From assembly GCA_020073085.1 (NCBI GenBank), contig JAIQFV010000005.1:62001-126000 (forward strand): a DNA stretch of 64,000 nt, read 5' to 3'. This stretch comes from Terriglobia bacterium. GTDB taxonomy: Bacteria > Acidobacteriota > Terriglobia > JAIQFV01. The translations under genes were made by a program, and so were the position numbers. Below, in pieces: positions 24,769 through 33,019 of this stretch. The notes under the pieces are model-generated. The model saw only the letters and a program-made list of their open reading frames with translations. It was not told where the DNA came from and did no database searches. The stretch's first letter is position 1. The number at the start of each line of letters is the position of its first letter.

Positions 24769-27510
24769 TCAGCGGATATCCGGGTTCTCGACAGCCCCGA
24801 AAAAGATGCTATTCAGGAACAGGCGTGACGTGCCTTCCCAGAATGACCTGAAGTTAGGATCGTCCCCGTAAAGGATGACATGTCCGCGTCCGGTGGTTTC
24901 ACGGATCAAGTAAGCCGTGTTGGGAAACTTCTTCAGGTTGTCCTCCGTGATGAAGCCGCTCACCCGGAGGTTCTCTTTTGGGTAGTAGCCCACATTGTCA
25001 CCCTTGGCGGTGAGCGACAGAATCGGGCTGGTCATGTTGGCAACGACCACCTCCTTGCCGTAACCAAAAGCCAACGGGTGAGTATTGTCGAGCTGAATTC
25101 TCATCAATGCTCCGGGGATCCGGTCGGTCTGGGTTTTCTCCTCCTTCTGTTCCCAGGTTTTCAACTTATCCGCCAGTTCCCGGGCCTCATTCTCTTTTCG
25201 ACTCTTCTCGTCGGGGGGCGGCGGGCCGGGTGCTGATTCTGAGGGCCGGGCGGGAGTTGCGCCGGGAGCCGGTTGAGCCGCGGCTTTCTCCTCCTCCATT
25301 CGCGCGTCATCATCGCGTTTCAAAACGTAGTGGTATGTAACAGAGGAGAGCCCCGATCTCTTTTCGGTTGCAAACACGGCGCCACCCTTCAAGCCAATTA
25401 ACGTTCCCCCGTCACGAACCCAGGCCTTGAGCCGATCAGTGGTGCCGCGGTCAATCGAACGGGAGTAGCCGCGCCCCGTCCCCATGTCATCGGGAAAGAT
25501 GAGCACATTGTAGTCCTTCAACTCGCCACCCCGCAGTTGATCGATCTTGAGGGGGGTGAATTCGATGCCATATTGATTGTCGAACATATTCCAGATGGCG
25601 CCGTACTCGGAGGGAGCGACCGGTGGACCCGTCACGACGGCGATTTTCGGCTTGCGGATCTCTCGAACGAAATTGGATCCAAGATCGATTCCGGACTGGG
25701 AGAGCATGGTGTTTTCCGCGTACACAGCGACATGAAACTCCTTGGCCGCCGAAGCCATCCTCTCGTGAAGAGTCTCGGTATTGCGCGCGACGGGAACCAC
25801 GATCGAACCGGCCATGAACTGTCGTCCCTGGATCGCGAAGGGTTTGAGCGCCACCGAAGCTTTAATGTCTTCTCGGAGCAGGGTGGCGAGCAACCGGGCT
25901 GCGGAATTGGTCCTCCACTCAAATACGTAGGCGGCCCTCGCTTTCCCATCCACGCCGCCGGCCTCGTAGGAGGCCCGCTCCACGTTTTGCGATGAAACAG
26001 AAACGGCACTGTCGGTATAGAACGCTTCGATTCCAAAGGCCAAGGGCATGGACCATGCGGTAATGTCGTAAAAAAACTTTTCCTTTAGTGTGGCGTCTGG
26101 CTCCAGCAGGGCGCGAACAAGCCGACCCAGCGGCTGGGCGACCCGGACTATATGCGTCCCCTCAGGAAATTGTCGCTCCGGCAGGGTCGCCCCAAAATAG
26201 TCATGGATGCCGGGGACGGTGAAATTCTGAGTTGCCTTCAGCACCTCGATACCTTGCGAGAGAAGCAGGTTGACCAGCGATGCCTCTCGTTCAGGGTCAG
26301 GGCCGACCGGAATCAAATAGGTCTTCACCGGACCGCGCTGCCCCTGGTCGATGGACTCCTGTTTCCCCTTATAGTAATCCCGCAGCAGGGCCTCTCGATT
26401 ATGGGCAGTCGTCAGCAAGGTGCTCATCGAACTGGTGACGTGATGGTCGACGCGGTCCCGGAGTGTAAGGAAGGTTTCATCGCGTCGTTTGAACCGGAGT
26501 CCGCCCATTCCACCGCCGGCCTGCTCATAGGTCATTCCGACCGCCCCGTTGAAGGCCGGCCACGAGTCCCCATAGGCGGGATAAAACAGATCGAAGTCTT
26601 CATGGGTAAAATACTGCCATCCGTGCGCATCAAACGCTTTTGCGTTCTCCTCGCCAAAGATCTTCAGCCATTTGACAACCTGGGATGAAATGTTGGTATT
26701 GATCGGAAGCGCGTTCGGAGGGAAGTAATAGGTGGATTCCGCCCCCATCTCGTGGTAGTCGACATGCACCTGGGGGTTCCATTGCCGGTACATCCGGATC
26801 CGGTCCTGCGTTTCGCGTTGCGTCTGCCAGGCCCAATCCCGATTCAAGTCGAATAGGTAATGATTGAATCGGCCCCCAGGCCAATTTTCACTGTGTTCAG
26901 CTGCATTGGGATCCGGATTGGGACGGATTCCGACTTGTTGCTCGTAAAAATTGACATAGCGCTCATGCCCGTCGGGATTGACCAGGGGATCAATGATGGT
27001 GACGGCGTTTTCCAATATGAACCGGGTGTCCGGATCATTGCCCGCGGCCAAACGGTAGATCACTGCAAACGCAGCCTCGGCGCTGGAGGACTCGTTTCCA
27101 TGGACGTTGTAGCTCAGCCAGCATACCGGCGGAGTCGTCGAGAAAAGAGTCTCAGCGGCCGCAGGGTTTGTCCTCCGAGGATCGCTGAGGGCTTGCAGGT
27201 TTTTCTGAATGATGTCGAGGCGCTTAAGATTCTCGGGGGCCGAGATGATCAGGAGATAGAGGGAGCGGGCCTCATAGGTTTCTCCATATTTGACAAGCCT
27301 GACCCGGTCGCTCTTTGCTGCTACGGCCCGGTAAAATTGTTCAGCCTGGAAAAAATGCGTGAACTGTTCTCCGACGCTGTGCCCGATCACCGATTGGGGT
27401 GTAGGGACCTTCGGATCGAACTCCGCCTGGGCCTGGAGAGGTCGGATAGGGCAAAACAGGAACCAGAGAGCCAACGGGAGCAAGGCATGAACGGATGCGT
27501 GACGAGACAT
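24769..27510 (-). CDS. Secreted M14-family zinc carboxypeptidase-like protein with C-terminal GATase-like domain
   Basis: A 913-residue exported protein. Signal peptide at residues 1-28 (LLPLALWFLFC core, cleavage near LQAQA). The M14 peptidase domain follows, with zinc ligands H137 and E140 (YNVHGNESS) and H253 (VDYHEMG), substrate arginines in this region (FDLNRDW), and a probable catalytic E329 (GMTYEQAGG). Middle residues 400-620 are unassigned. Residues 640-760 (KIAVVTGPPVAPSEYG, VLIFPDDMGTG, WVRDGGTLIGLKGGA) look like a class I glutamine-amidotransferase-like fold without its cysteine. ATG 27510 has AAGGAG four bases upstream. It probably degrades peptides outside the inner membrane. 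Such large M14 proteins are common in Acidobacteria and Bacteroidetes. Confidence 0.88.
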   Translation of the reverse strand: MSRHASVHALLPLALWFLFCPIRPLQAQAEFDPKVPTPQSVIGHSVGEQFTHFFQAEQFYRAVAAKSDRVRLVKYGETYEARSLYLLIISAPENLKRLDIIQKNLQALSDPRRTNPAAAETLFSTTPPVCWLSYNVHGNESSSAEAAFAVIYRLAAGNDPDTRFILENAVTIIDPLVNPDGHERYVNFYEQQVGIRPNPDPNAAEHSENWPGGRFNHYLFDLNRDWAWQTQRETQDRIRMYRQWNPQVHVDYHEMGAESTYYFPPNALPINTNISSQVVKWLKIFGEENAKAFDAHGWQYFTHEDFDLFYPAYGDSWPAFNGAVGMTYEQAGGGMGGLRFKRRDETFLTLRDRVDHHVTSSMSTLLTTAHNREALLRDYYKGKQESIDQGQRGPVKTYLIPVGPDPEREASLVNLLLSQGIEVLKATQNFTVPGIHDYFGATLPERQFPEGTHIVRVAQPLGRLVRALLEPDATLKEKFFYDITAWSMPLAFGIEAFYTDSAVSVSSQNVERASYEAGGVDGKARAAYVFEWRTNSAARLLATLLREDIKASVALKPFAIQGRQFMAGSIVVPVARNTETLHERMASAAKEFHVAVYAENTMLSQSGIDLGSNFVREIRKPKIAVVTGPPVAPSEYGAIWNMFDNQYGIEFTPLKIDQLRGGELKDYNVLIFPDDMGTGRGYSRSIDRGTTDRLKAWVRDGGTLIGLKGGAVFATEKRSGLSSVTYHYVLKRDDDARMEEEKAAAQPAPGATPARPSESAPGPPPPDEKSRKENEARELADKLKTWEQKEEKTQTDRIPGALMRIQLDNTHPLAFGYGKEVVVANMTSPILSLTAKGDNVGYYPKENLRVSGFITEDNLKKFPNTAYLIRETTGRGHVILYGDDPNFRSFWEGTSRLFLNSIFFGAVENPDIR

Positions 27511-27612
27511 GAGTCTCCTTCCCCAAACTGAGTCGGCAGGCGCCCCGATCCACCGCGGACCGGAGCGCCCCACAGCAATCGAACCACTTATCGATGGAGT
27601 TTTACTGAGGGA

Positions 27613-29190
27613 TTACTTTGCCACTCGCTCAGCAATGGCTCGCCGCGCACTTTCAGCCAGTGACCTCGCCTCGGGCATGACTGCAACGGCCTTCTGGACC
27701 TGTTCGTCCGAGTCCAGGGTCGTGCGGTAAGCCTCGACTTGTCCGAACTGGGATAGGAAGAGCTGGTACTTGAGGGTGCGTTTAATGAAATCGAGGTTTT
27801 CCTGAATGTCGGCCTCTTGAAACCGGATCTTCTCGGAGTCCAGGAATTTACGGAAGTCGTTCAGCACCGGTTCGTTGATTTCAAAGTCTTTGCCGATCCT
27901 CTCGTGTTCTGCGAGGAAATGGCTCGCAAAGTTGAAGAACGCATATTTTTGAACGAGCAGGGTCTGGAAGGAGTTCACTTCAGGGGATCGAACCTTGACA
28001 TCAGGAGTGATGCCTCCCCCGCCAAACATCTCGCGGCCGCTGTCGGTCAACTTGATCATGGTGGGTTGATTCTGGTCGTCCTTCTTCCCGTAGAAGTAAT
28101 CGAAGAAAGACTGATGGTGATAATCGCGTTGGATGAGCCGCCCGCTCGGGGTATACCACTTGGCAACGGTCAGGGCCAAACCTGTATGGTCATCAAGAGG
28201 ATAGACCGTCTGAACCAATCCCTTTCCGAAGCTGGTTTCTCCCACAATCAAGCCGCGATCATGGTCTTGAATCGCGCCCGCGACAATCTCCGCCGCGCTG
28301 GCACTGCCCGAGTTGATCAGGACCACCAGCGGATAATGATGATTGCCATTCCCATGCGGGGCGGTAAACCGCTGTTCCGGGTGGTTCCGTCCTTTGGTGT
28401 AGACGATAAGCTGCCCCTTATTCAGAAACGTGTCTGCCACGCGGACCCCTTCGTTCAACAGGCCTCCGGGATTGTCACGAAGGTCCACAATCAGTCCTTT
28501 CAGGGAGTCTTCCCCGATGGCCTGCAGTTTATCGGTAAGTTCCTTGTCCGTTGTTTCATTGAAATTATTAATCCGGATGTAGCCGATTCCCCCATCCAAA
28601 CGATAGGCGAAATCGATGCTCCGCCGTGGAATCTCGTCCCGGGTGATCGTAAATTCAAAAGGTTCTTTGGCGCCTTCTCGCACCACCGTCACCTTGACCA
28701 TCGTGCCTTTGGGTCCTTTGAGGAGACTGGCCACCTCGGTGGTGGAGAGGTTATCCGTGGATTTGTCATTGACCCGGGCGATAACATCGCCGGGCCGGAT
28801 CCCTGCGCGGTAGGCAGGCGATCCCACGAAGGGCGCCACCACGACCACCTTTCCGTTGCGTGAAGCGACCGTCATTCCGACGCCAAAGTACTTTCCCGTT
28901 TGTTCTTCACGGAGGGCACTAAAGGCCTTGGCGTCAAAAAAGGTGGAATGGGGATCAAGGGTCCTTAACATTCCATTGATAGCGCTGTAAACCGACTTTT
29001 GAGGATCGACCTTTTCGGCGTAGTTGGCTTCTACCAGGTCAAGCACCTGTGAAAAGGACTTCGTGACTCCTTCCAAATCGTCGGGAGAGCTGGCTGAAGT
29101 GGCCAGCGCATACTTGCCGAGTGTCCCTCCCAGAAGGGAGCATGCGGCAATCACCAGAATCAATATCCATCCACGGCGTCCAAGTTTCAT
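27613..29190 (-). CDS. ctpA: C-terminal processing protease, S41 family
   Basis: A 525-residue S41 protease with an uncleaved signal anchor or signal peptide at residues 7-28. A PDZ domain spans about residues 100-180 (YFGVGMTV, PAYRAGIRPGDVIARVND), then the catalytic domain has the serine motif NSGSASAAE (residues 293-301) and the lysine in ETSFGKGLVQ (K323), the Ser-Lys dyad of Tsp/CtpA. It trims or degrades periplasmic proteins from their C-termini, including peptidoglycan hydrolases in some bacteria. ATG 29190 follows AAGGAG by nine bases; the longer in-frame start reaches across the promoter and is rejected. The C-terminal 150 residues are a helical extension. Confidence 0.95.
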   Translation of the reverse strand: MKLGRRGWILILVIAACSLLGGTLGKYALATSASSPDDLEGVTKSFSQVLDLVEANYAEKVDPQKSVYSAINGMLRTLDPHSTFFDAKAFSALREEQTGKYFGVGMTVASRNGKVVVVAPFVGSPAYRAGIRPGDVIARVNDKSTDNLSTTEVASLLKGPKGTMVKVTVVREGAKEPFEFTITRDEIPRRSIDFAYRLDGGIGYIRINNFNETTDKELTDKLQAIGEDSLKGLIVDLRDNPGGLLNEGVRVADTFLNKGQLIVYTKGRNHPEQRFTAPHGNGNHHYPLVVLINSGSASAAEIVAGAIQDHDRGLIVGETSFGKGLVQTVYPLDDHTGLALTVAKWYTPSGRLIQRDYHHQSFFDYFYGKKDDQNQPTMIKLTDSGREMFGGGGITPDVKVRSPEVNSFQTLLVQKYAFFNFASHFLAEHERIGKDFEINEPVLNDFRKFLDSEKIRFQEADIQENLDFIKRTLKYQLFLSQFGQVEAYRTTLDSDEQVQKAVAVMPEARSLAESARRAIAERVAK

Positions 29191-29220
29191 GTAGTCAATC
29201 TCCTTGAAAATACAAAACAA

Positions 29221-29229
29221 AGTATAGCA
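29221..29229 (-). promoter_or_regulatory. Extended -10 promoter for ctpA
   Basis: On the reverse strand TGCTATACT, an extended -10 with five of six -10 matches, lies 31 bases before the ctpA ATG. No good -35 box stands at the right distance. It gives a leader of about 24 bases holding AAGGAG. Confidence 0.45.
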
Positions 29230-29271
29230 CAGAGGGTTTCCTGTGGGATATGAATGTGTTGGGAACTTAAC

Positions 29272-29318
29272 CGTCAGCGATCCGCTGTCAGGCGACGGCT
29301 GATGGCTGAGTGCTGAAA
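29272..29318. repeat. GCTGANN heptad element between ctpA and tatA
   Basis: A compact copy of the heptad element: one CGTCAGC unit (29272-29278) and degenerate units on the left, then three tandem GCTGANN units (GCTGATG, GCTGAGT, GCTGAAA) at 29298-29318 on the right. The two arms can pair (CCGTCAGC with GCTGATGG). The GCTGA strand reads towards tatA, and the array ends 17 bases before the tatA -35 box. Confidence 0.75.
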
Positions 29319-29335
29319 GGTGTCTTGAGCTTCTC

Positions 29336-29364
29336 TTGACTTCACTGCATGCTTGAAATATCAT
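29336..29364 (+). promoter_or_regulatory. Promoter for the tatA-tatC-M28 operon
   Basis: TTGACT at 29336-29341, a 17-base spacer and TATCAT at 29359-29364: five of six matches at each box and ideal spacing. The predicted start near 29371 leaves a 50-base leader to the tatA ATG. Confidence 0.6.
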
Positions 29365-29420
29365 CAACGGGATTGGAGCGGGAGAAGATTCTGTTAAGGC
29401 GGTAGTGCGTTGAGGGGACT

Positions 29421-29744
29421 ATGAATCTCGGGATGCCTGAACTGATTTTCATCTTTGTCCTGGCGCTGCTCATCTTTGGCCCCAAGAAGTTGCCGGAGTT
29501 GGGCAAGACGATCGGGAAAGGACTTGCTGAATTCAAGAGAGCCTCCAACGAGTTGAAGAGTTCGCTCGAAGAGGAGATTAGTACCGTCCAAACTTCCGCC
29601 AAGGATGCCTTCGGTGAACCCGCCAAACTCCTCGAGGGTGTTCTCGACACCAAGCCTGAGGCCAAGACAGAGGTCAAATCCGAAGCCGTTCCAGCGAAAG
29701 AAATTCCAACTCCCACTGAAGGAAGCACCCCTAACCACGGATGA
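29421..29744 (+). CDS. tatA: Sec-independent translocase subunit TatA/TatB
   Basis: A 107-residue twin-arginine translocation subunit. Residues 6-20 form the short membrane helix (ELIFIFVLALLIFGP), followed by the hinge FGPKKLPELG and the amphipathic helix (KTIGKGLAEFKRASNEL). The glutamate at position 7 (MPEL) is more typical of TatB than of TatA, and the C-terminal tail is a long charged/proline-rich region; with a single gene here it may serve both roles. It translocates folded proteins with twin-arginine signals. Its stop overlaps the tatC start (ATGA), giving tight coupling. Confidence 0.93.
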   Translation: MNLGMPELIFIFVLALLIFGPKKLPELGKTIGKGLAEFKRASNELKSSLEEEISTVQTSAKDAFGEPAKLLEGVLDTKPEAKTEVKSEAVPAKEIPTPTEGSTPNHG

Positions 29745-30499
29745 CCGCCGAACCAGAGCCGAACCAAACCGCTGAAGGCAGGATGTCTTTTTTTGACCAC
29801 CTGGAGGAGCTGCGCCGGCGCATCCTGTACTCCATTGTCGGATTTGCTGTTGCCTTTTTCGTCTGCTGGGGCTACTGGGAGCAGATCTATAACTTTCTGG
29901 CCAGGCCCATCAATGACGTGTTGGGGGGCGAGAAGCTCATCTATCTTAACCCCACCGAGCCCTTTACCCTGTCCATGAAGCTGGGTTTCATCGGGGGCAT
30001 TTTCCTGGCATCCCCCTGGCTCCTGTGGCAGTTATGGCTCTTCATCTCCCCCGGTCTTTATAAGAATGAAAAGCGGTTTGCCCTGCCTTTTGTGTTGTTC
30101 TCCTCGGTCCTGTTTGTCGCGGGTGGGAGTTTCGGGTATTATCTGGCGTTTCCCTACACGCTCAAGTTTCTGATCGGTTACGCCCCGAGTTTCAAGCCTC
30201 AGGTGACCATCAGCGAGTACTTCGACCTGGCGAGCATGGTATTGATCGGACTGGGGATCATCTTCCAGCTTCCGGTCCTCATCATGGTGCTATCGGCGTT
30301 CGGACTGATCACCCCGCGATTCCTCTGGAAGAATTTTCAATATGCGATGCTCATCATTGCGGTCCTCGCTGCAATCATTACTCCTACCACAGACATCCCC
30401 ACCATGCTGCTCTTCATGGCTCCCATGCTGGGTCTCTACCTGATGGGAATTCCGATTTCCTGGATGTTTGCCCGCAAGCGTGCCAAGAAGAGATCATGA
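29741..30499 (+). CDS. tatC: Sec-independent translocase subunit TatC
   Basis: A 252-residue polytopic protein with six membrane helices. It has the TatC signature FFDHLEELRRRIL at the cytoplasmic N-terminus, which contacts the twin-arginine signal, and the later FELPVLI-like phrase IIFQLPVLIMVLSAFGLI and ITPTTDIPTM near the end. TatC is the signal receptor and core of the Tat translocon. It starts in the ATGA overlap with tatA and itself overlaps the next gene by ATGA, so all three are translated as a coupled set. Family and length are standard. Confidence 0.97.
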   Translation: MTAEPEPNQTAEGRMSFFDHLEELRRRILYSIVGFAVAFFVCWGYWEQIYNFLARPINDVLGGEKLIYLNPTEPFTLSMKLGFIGGIFLASPWLLWQLWLFISPGLYKNEKRFALPFVLFSSVLFVAGGSFGYYLAFPYTLKFLIGYAPSFKPQVTISEYFDLASMVLIGLGIIFQLPVLIMVLSAFGLITPRFLWKNFQYAMLIIAVLAAIITPTTDIPTMLLFMAPMLGLYLMGIPISWMFARKRAKKRS

Positions 30500-31461
30500 G
30501 ATGTTTTTTGCGAACTGTCGTCGCAATGTGGTTCATCACATCGCTCGTCGCGTGTGGTAAGCCATCCAGCAATTTTTCGGCAACGGACTCGACGGCGAGC
30601 CCCGCGGGCAAGGAAGCAAATCCGGGTCGTGTGTTTAACGGAACCCGGGCCTATGAGTATCTGAAGGCCATGGTTGAGGTGGGACCGCGACCTTCAGGTT
30701 CAGAGGCTAATGTCGCCACTCAAAAATTCATCCTCCAGACCCTCAAACAGCAGGGGATTGCGGTTGAAGAGCAGCCGTTTCTCGCAACGACGCCCCGTGG
30801 GCCGGTTTCGATGAACAATCTGATCGCGAAAATTCCGGGCGTTTCTTCTGAGATCATCGTTCTTGGAGGCCATTACGACACGAAACTCTTCGAAACCTTC
30901 CGTTTTGTCGGGGCGAACGACGGGGGATCCAGTGCGGCCTTTCTTCTAGAGATGGCAGGGAACTTGAAGCGTCGGAAGAATCCCTTCACCGTCTGGTGTG
31001 TGTTCTTTGATGGGGAGGAAGCCGTGCACGAATGGACCGACACGGACAGCCTTTACGGAAGCCGTTACTTTGTACAATACATGAAATCGTCCAGCCAGCT
31101 CTCGAAGATCAAGGCCATGCTCTTGGTGGATATGATTGGAGATCGCGATCTGAACCTGTTGAAGGAAAGCAATTCCACGCCCTGGCTGGTTGACATTCTC
31201 TGGAACTCAGCGGCCGATCTGGGCTACAAGAAAAATTTCTTGCCGGAGTCTTTTTCGATTGGAGGGGACGATCACTTTCCCTTTTTGCAGGAGGGCATCC
31301 CCGCCATGGACCTCATTGATTTTGACTACGGGTTCTCCAATGTCTACTGGCACAGTGAGCAGGACACGGCGGACAAGTGCAGTCCCCGGAGTCTTCAGAT
31401 TGTCGGGGAGACGGTTCTGAAGGCCTTGCCCGCCATCGAGGCCCGACTCCAGCGGAAGTAA
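30496..31461 (+). CDS. M28-family zinc peptidase / glutaminyl cyclase-like lipoprotein
   Basis: A 321-residue lipoprotein: the signal ends in the lipobox SLVAC at about residue 20. The M28 fold is clear from LGGHYDTK, ANDGGSSAAFLLE, FFDGEEA, DMIGDRDL and NVYWHSEQDT, which supply the His/Asp/Glu metal ligands. The spacing (FxGANDGGS, DGEEA, DMIGD, WHSEQDT) is closest to bacterial and animal glutaminyl-peptide cyclotransferases, which keep one zinc, but an aminopeptidase cannot be excluded. It should sit on the periplasmic or outer membrane. It is translationally coupled to tatC; why a peptidase rides with Tat is unknown. Confidence 0.88.
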   Translation: MRCFLRTVVAMWFITSLVACGKPSSNFSATDSTASPAGKEANPGRVFNGTRAYEYLKAMVEVGPRPSGSEANVATQKFILQTLKQQGIAVEEQPFLATTPRGPVSMNNLIAKIPGVSSEIIVLGGHYDTKLFETFRFVGANDGGSSAAFLLEMAGNLKRRKNPFTVWCVFFDGEEAVHEWTDTDSLYGSRYFVQYMKSSSQLSKIKAMLLVDMIGDRDLNLLKESNSTPWLVDILWNSAADLGYKKNFLPESFSIGGDDHFPFLQEGIPAMDLIDFDYGFSNVYWHSEQDTADKCSPRSLQIVGETVLKALPAIEARLQRK

Positions 31462-31467
31462 TCTCCA

Positions 31468-31905
31468 TCAGGACTTCAGCCCCATCGCTTTCAGCGTCTT
31501 GACATCCAATTTCCCGGTGGCATTCAGCCCATGCATTTGTTGGAACTTCCGGATCGCCCCCTCCATCTGCTGGGAATCCCATACTCCATTCGAAGGTCCC
31601 GCCATCGCCCCTGAATCAATGAGCTTTTCTTGAATCTCGCGGGTGCGCTCGGCATCCGGTTTGAGTTGTCCTTTCGGCCTCGCGGACCGTTTCTTTCGGG
31701 AGGTTTTCTTCTTGGAACTGAACGACTTTCCTTTATTTTGCTGGAGGGAAGAAGACGGCTTCTTTGCCCGGGAATGAACCTTCAGACGGGAGGTTCTTGA
31801 GTTGGGGAGAGCCTTTGAACTTTCATTCCGGGACTGAGCTGACACGGGAGGGGCACTCAGTCCAAGCAACAGCACGAAAAGGCTAACAAGCATGACCGGC
31901 CGCAA
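31468..31905 (-). CDS. Secreted peptidoglycan-binding domain protein
   Basis: A small exported protein of about 145 residues. The signal peptide core is VSLFVLLLGLSAPPVSAQ; then follows a very basic Ser/Lys-rich linker (KKPSSSLQQNKGKSFSSKKK); the C-terminal 60 residues form a PGBD/PG_binding_1 domain (REIQEKLIDSGAMAGPSNGVWDSQQ, then AIRKFQQMHGLNATGKLDVKTL). It should bind cell-wall peptidoglycan, with no catalytic domain. I choose the TTG start at 31905, which has GGAGGG five bases upstream; ATG 31893 would also fit the signal peptide. It is convergent with the M28 gene, the stops being six bases apart. Confidence 0.8.
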   Translation of the reverse strand: MRPVMLVSLFVLLLGLSAPPVSAQSRNESSKALPNSRTSRLKVHSRAKKPSSSLQQNKGKSFSSKKKTSRKKRSARPKGQLKPDAERTREIQEKLIDSGAMAGPSNGVWDSQQMEGAIRKFQQMHGLNATGKLDVKTLKAMGLKS

Positions 31906-32042
31906 GGTTCCCTCCGAATTTCGAAGTATAAGAATTGGGCACATTTGAAACGGGTTGGCTGACACATTCACAAATTGACGGGGTAGAGAGGACGGACCTG
32001 AAAGAGGAAGGACGCTCAACCCACTCCGCCCTTACTGGAAGA

Positions 32043-32081
32043 GCGCTCCGCCGTGATCTGCCAAAGGGGAGCGCCCTTTTT
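32043..32081. other. Stem-loop with T-run between two reverse-strand genes
   Basis: GCGCTCC at 32043-32049 pairs with GGAGCGC at 32068-32074 and is followed on the forward strand by CCTTTTT. The shape is that of a forward-strand intrinsic terminator, but the flanking genes are on the reverse strand; on that strand only the stem is present, 35 bases after the stop of the gene at 32109. It may limit antisense reading from the M28 operon. Confidence 0.35.
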
Positions 32082-32108
32082 CTACTGTCCGGAGGGAACC
32101 CCGTCGGA

Positions 32109-32777
32109 CTATCTATTGACCGGGACCTGCATGGTGAGCGGGCGATCCAGACGGATTACCAGGGAAGTTCCCGCGGGCAGTTCGAGGTCCTTGCCGCGTC
32201 GCCGCATGGAATCGGCAAGCCCAATGATGGCGCCCACGCCTCCGCCAATAGCGGTTCCCTTGGCCCCACCCGCAATTGCTCCTATCCCCGCGCCGACCCC
32301 ACCCGCGCCGGCGACCTCGCCGGCATCCCGTTTCCTGGATGATGGACCGGAGATGGTGCCTTCTTTGCCGACCTTGGTCTTATCGGACGTTTCTGCGCCG
32401 GTTGTGGAGGCCACAATCGTCTCCGTGTAGCCGTTCGGCAGTTGAATCTTCTCAAAGGCGATATCCAATTTTCCGACGCCATGGGTTCGTCCTGGGCGCT
32501 GAACCTCGGCGACGCGGCCGTCGACCCGCGTCCCATAAGGAATCGCCTCTTTGCCATTGACGTAAATCGGTTCACGAAGTGTGGCGCTAAACCTGTCCCC
32601 CACGCGGGCGGACTTGGTCGAGAGAGTCGTGTCGAGCGCGACCCGAAGGTTCGTACCCTCTTGAACCGTGACCGTCGCGGAGTTGTCATCACCGCGAGGC
32701 TGTGCAAAAGCAACCACCCCGAACGTCCCCAACGCAAAGACAAGAGTGAAATACGCAAGAGCTAATCTCTTCTTCAT
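32109..32777 (-). CDS. Exported glycine-zipper protein of unknown function
   Basis: A 222-residue protein with a signal peptide (MKKRLALAYFTLVFALGTFGVVAFAQ). Residues 45-140 form a beta-rich domain (GTNLRVALDTTLSTKSARVGDRFSA, then GTRVDGRVAEVQRPG) like the conserved hypothetical beta-barrel region often seen in acidobacterial secreted proteins. Residues 150-200 form a glycine zipper (GAGIGAIAGGAKGTAIGGGVGAIIG) of the type that packs in or against membranes, and the last 20 residues return to a beta strand. ATG 32777 has AAGGAG nine bases upstream. It probably stays in the envelope; specific role unknown. Confidence 0.75.
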   Translation of the reverse strand: MKKRLALAYFTLVFALGTFGVVAFAQPRGDDNSATVTVQEGTNLRVALDTTLSTKSARVGDRFSATLREPIYVNGKEAIPYGTRVDGRVAEVQRPGRTHGVGKLDIAFEKIQLPNGYTETIVASTTGAETSDKTKVGKEGTISGPSSRKRDAGEVAGAGGVGAGIGAIAGGAKGTAIGGGVGAIIGLADSMRRRGKDLELPAGTSLVIRLDRPLTMQVPVNR

Positions 32778-32960
32778 GAAAATCCTCTCCTTCCTTAGGT
32801 CCCTTGGTGCCTTTGGGTGTTGGATGCCTTGGCTCTCGAGCGCGTTGTCCCGGGAAAACCTAACGCTTTGATAATTCAATCTCAGCTTCCGGACGACCGG
32901 GGCAACCACAGGGCTTGACTGACGCTCCTCGCTGTTCCGGTTGCGGCCCGCCCAAAGGAG

Positions 32961-32976
32961 AACCTCTTGGGAGGTT
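32961..32976 (-). terminator. Possible hairpin after degP
   Basis: AACCTC and GAGGTT form a six-pair stem with a four-base loop, about 44 bases after the degP stop in its direction of reading. The following bases (CTCCTTTGG) hold only a weak T-run, so this is a low-grade candidate. Confidence 0.3.
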
Positions 32977-33019
32977 TCACGCAGGCTTCTTCGAAGAACT
33001 GTTCCGCAGGTCAGGACCT

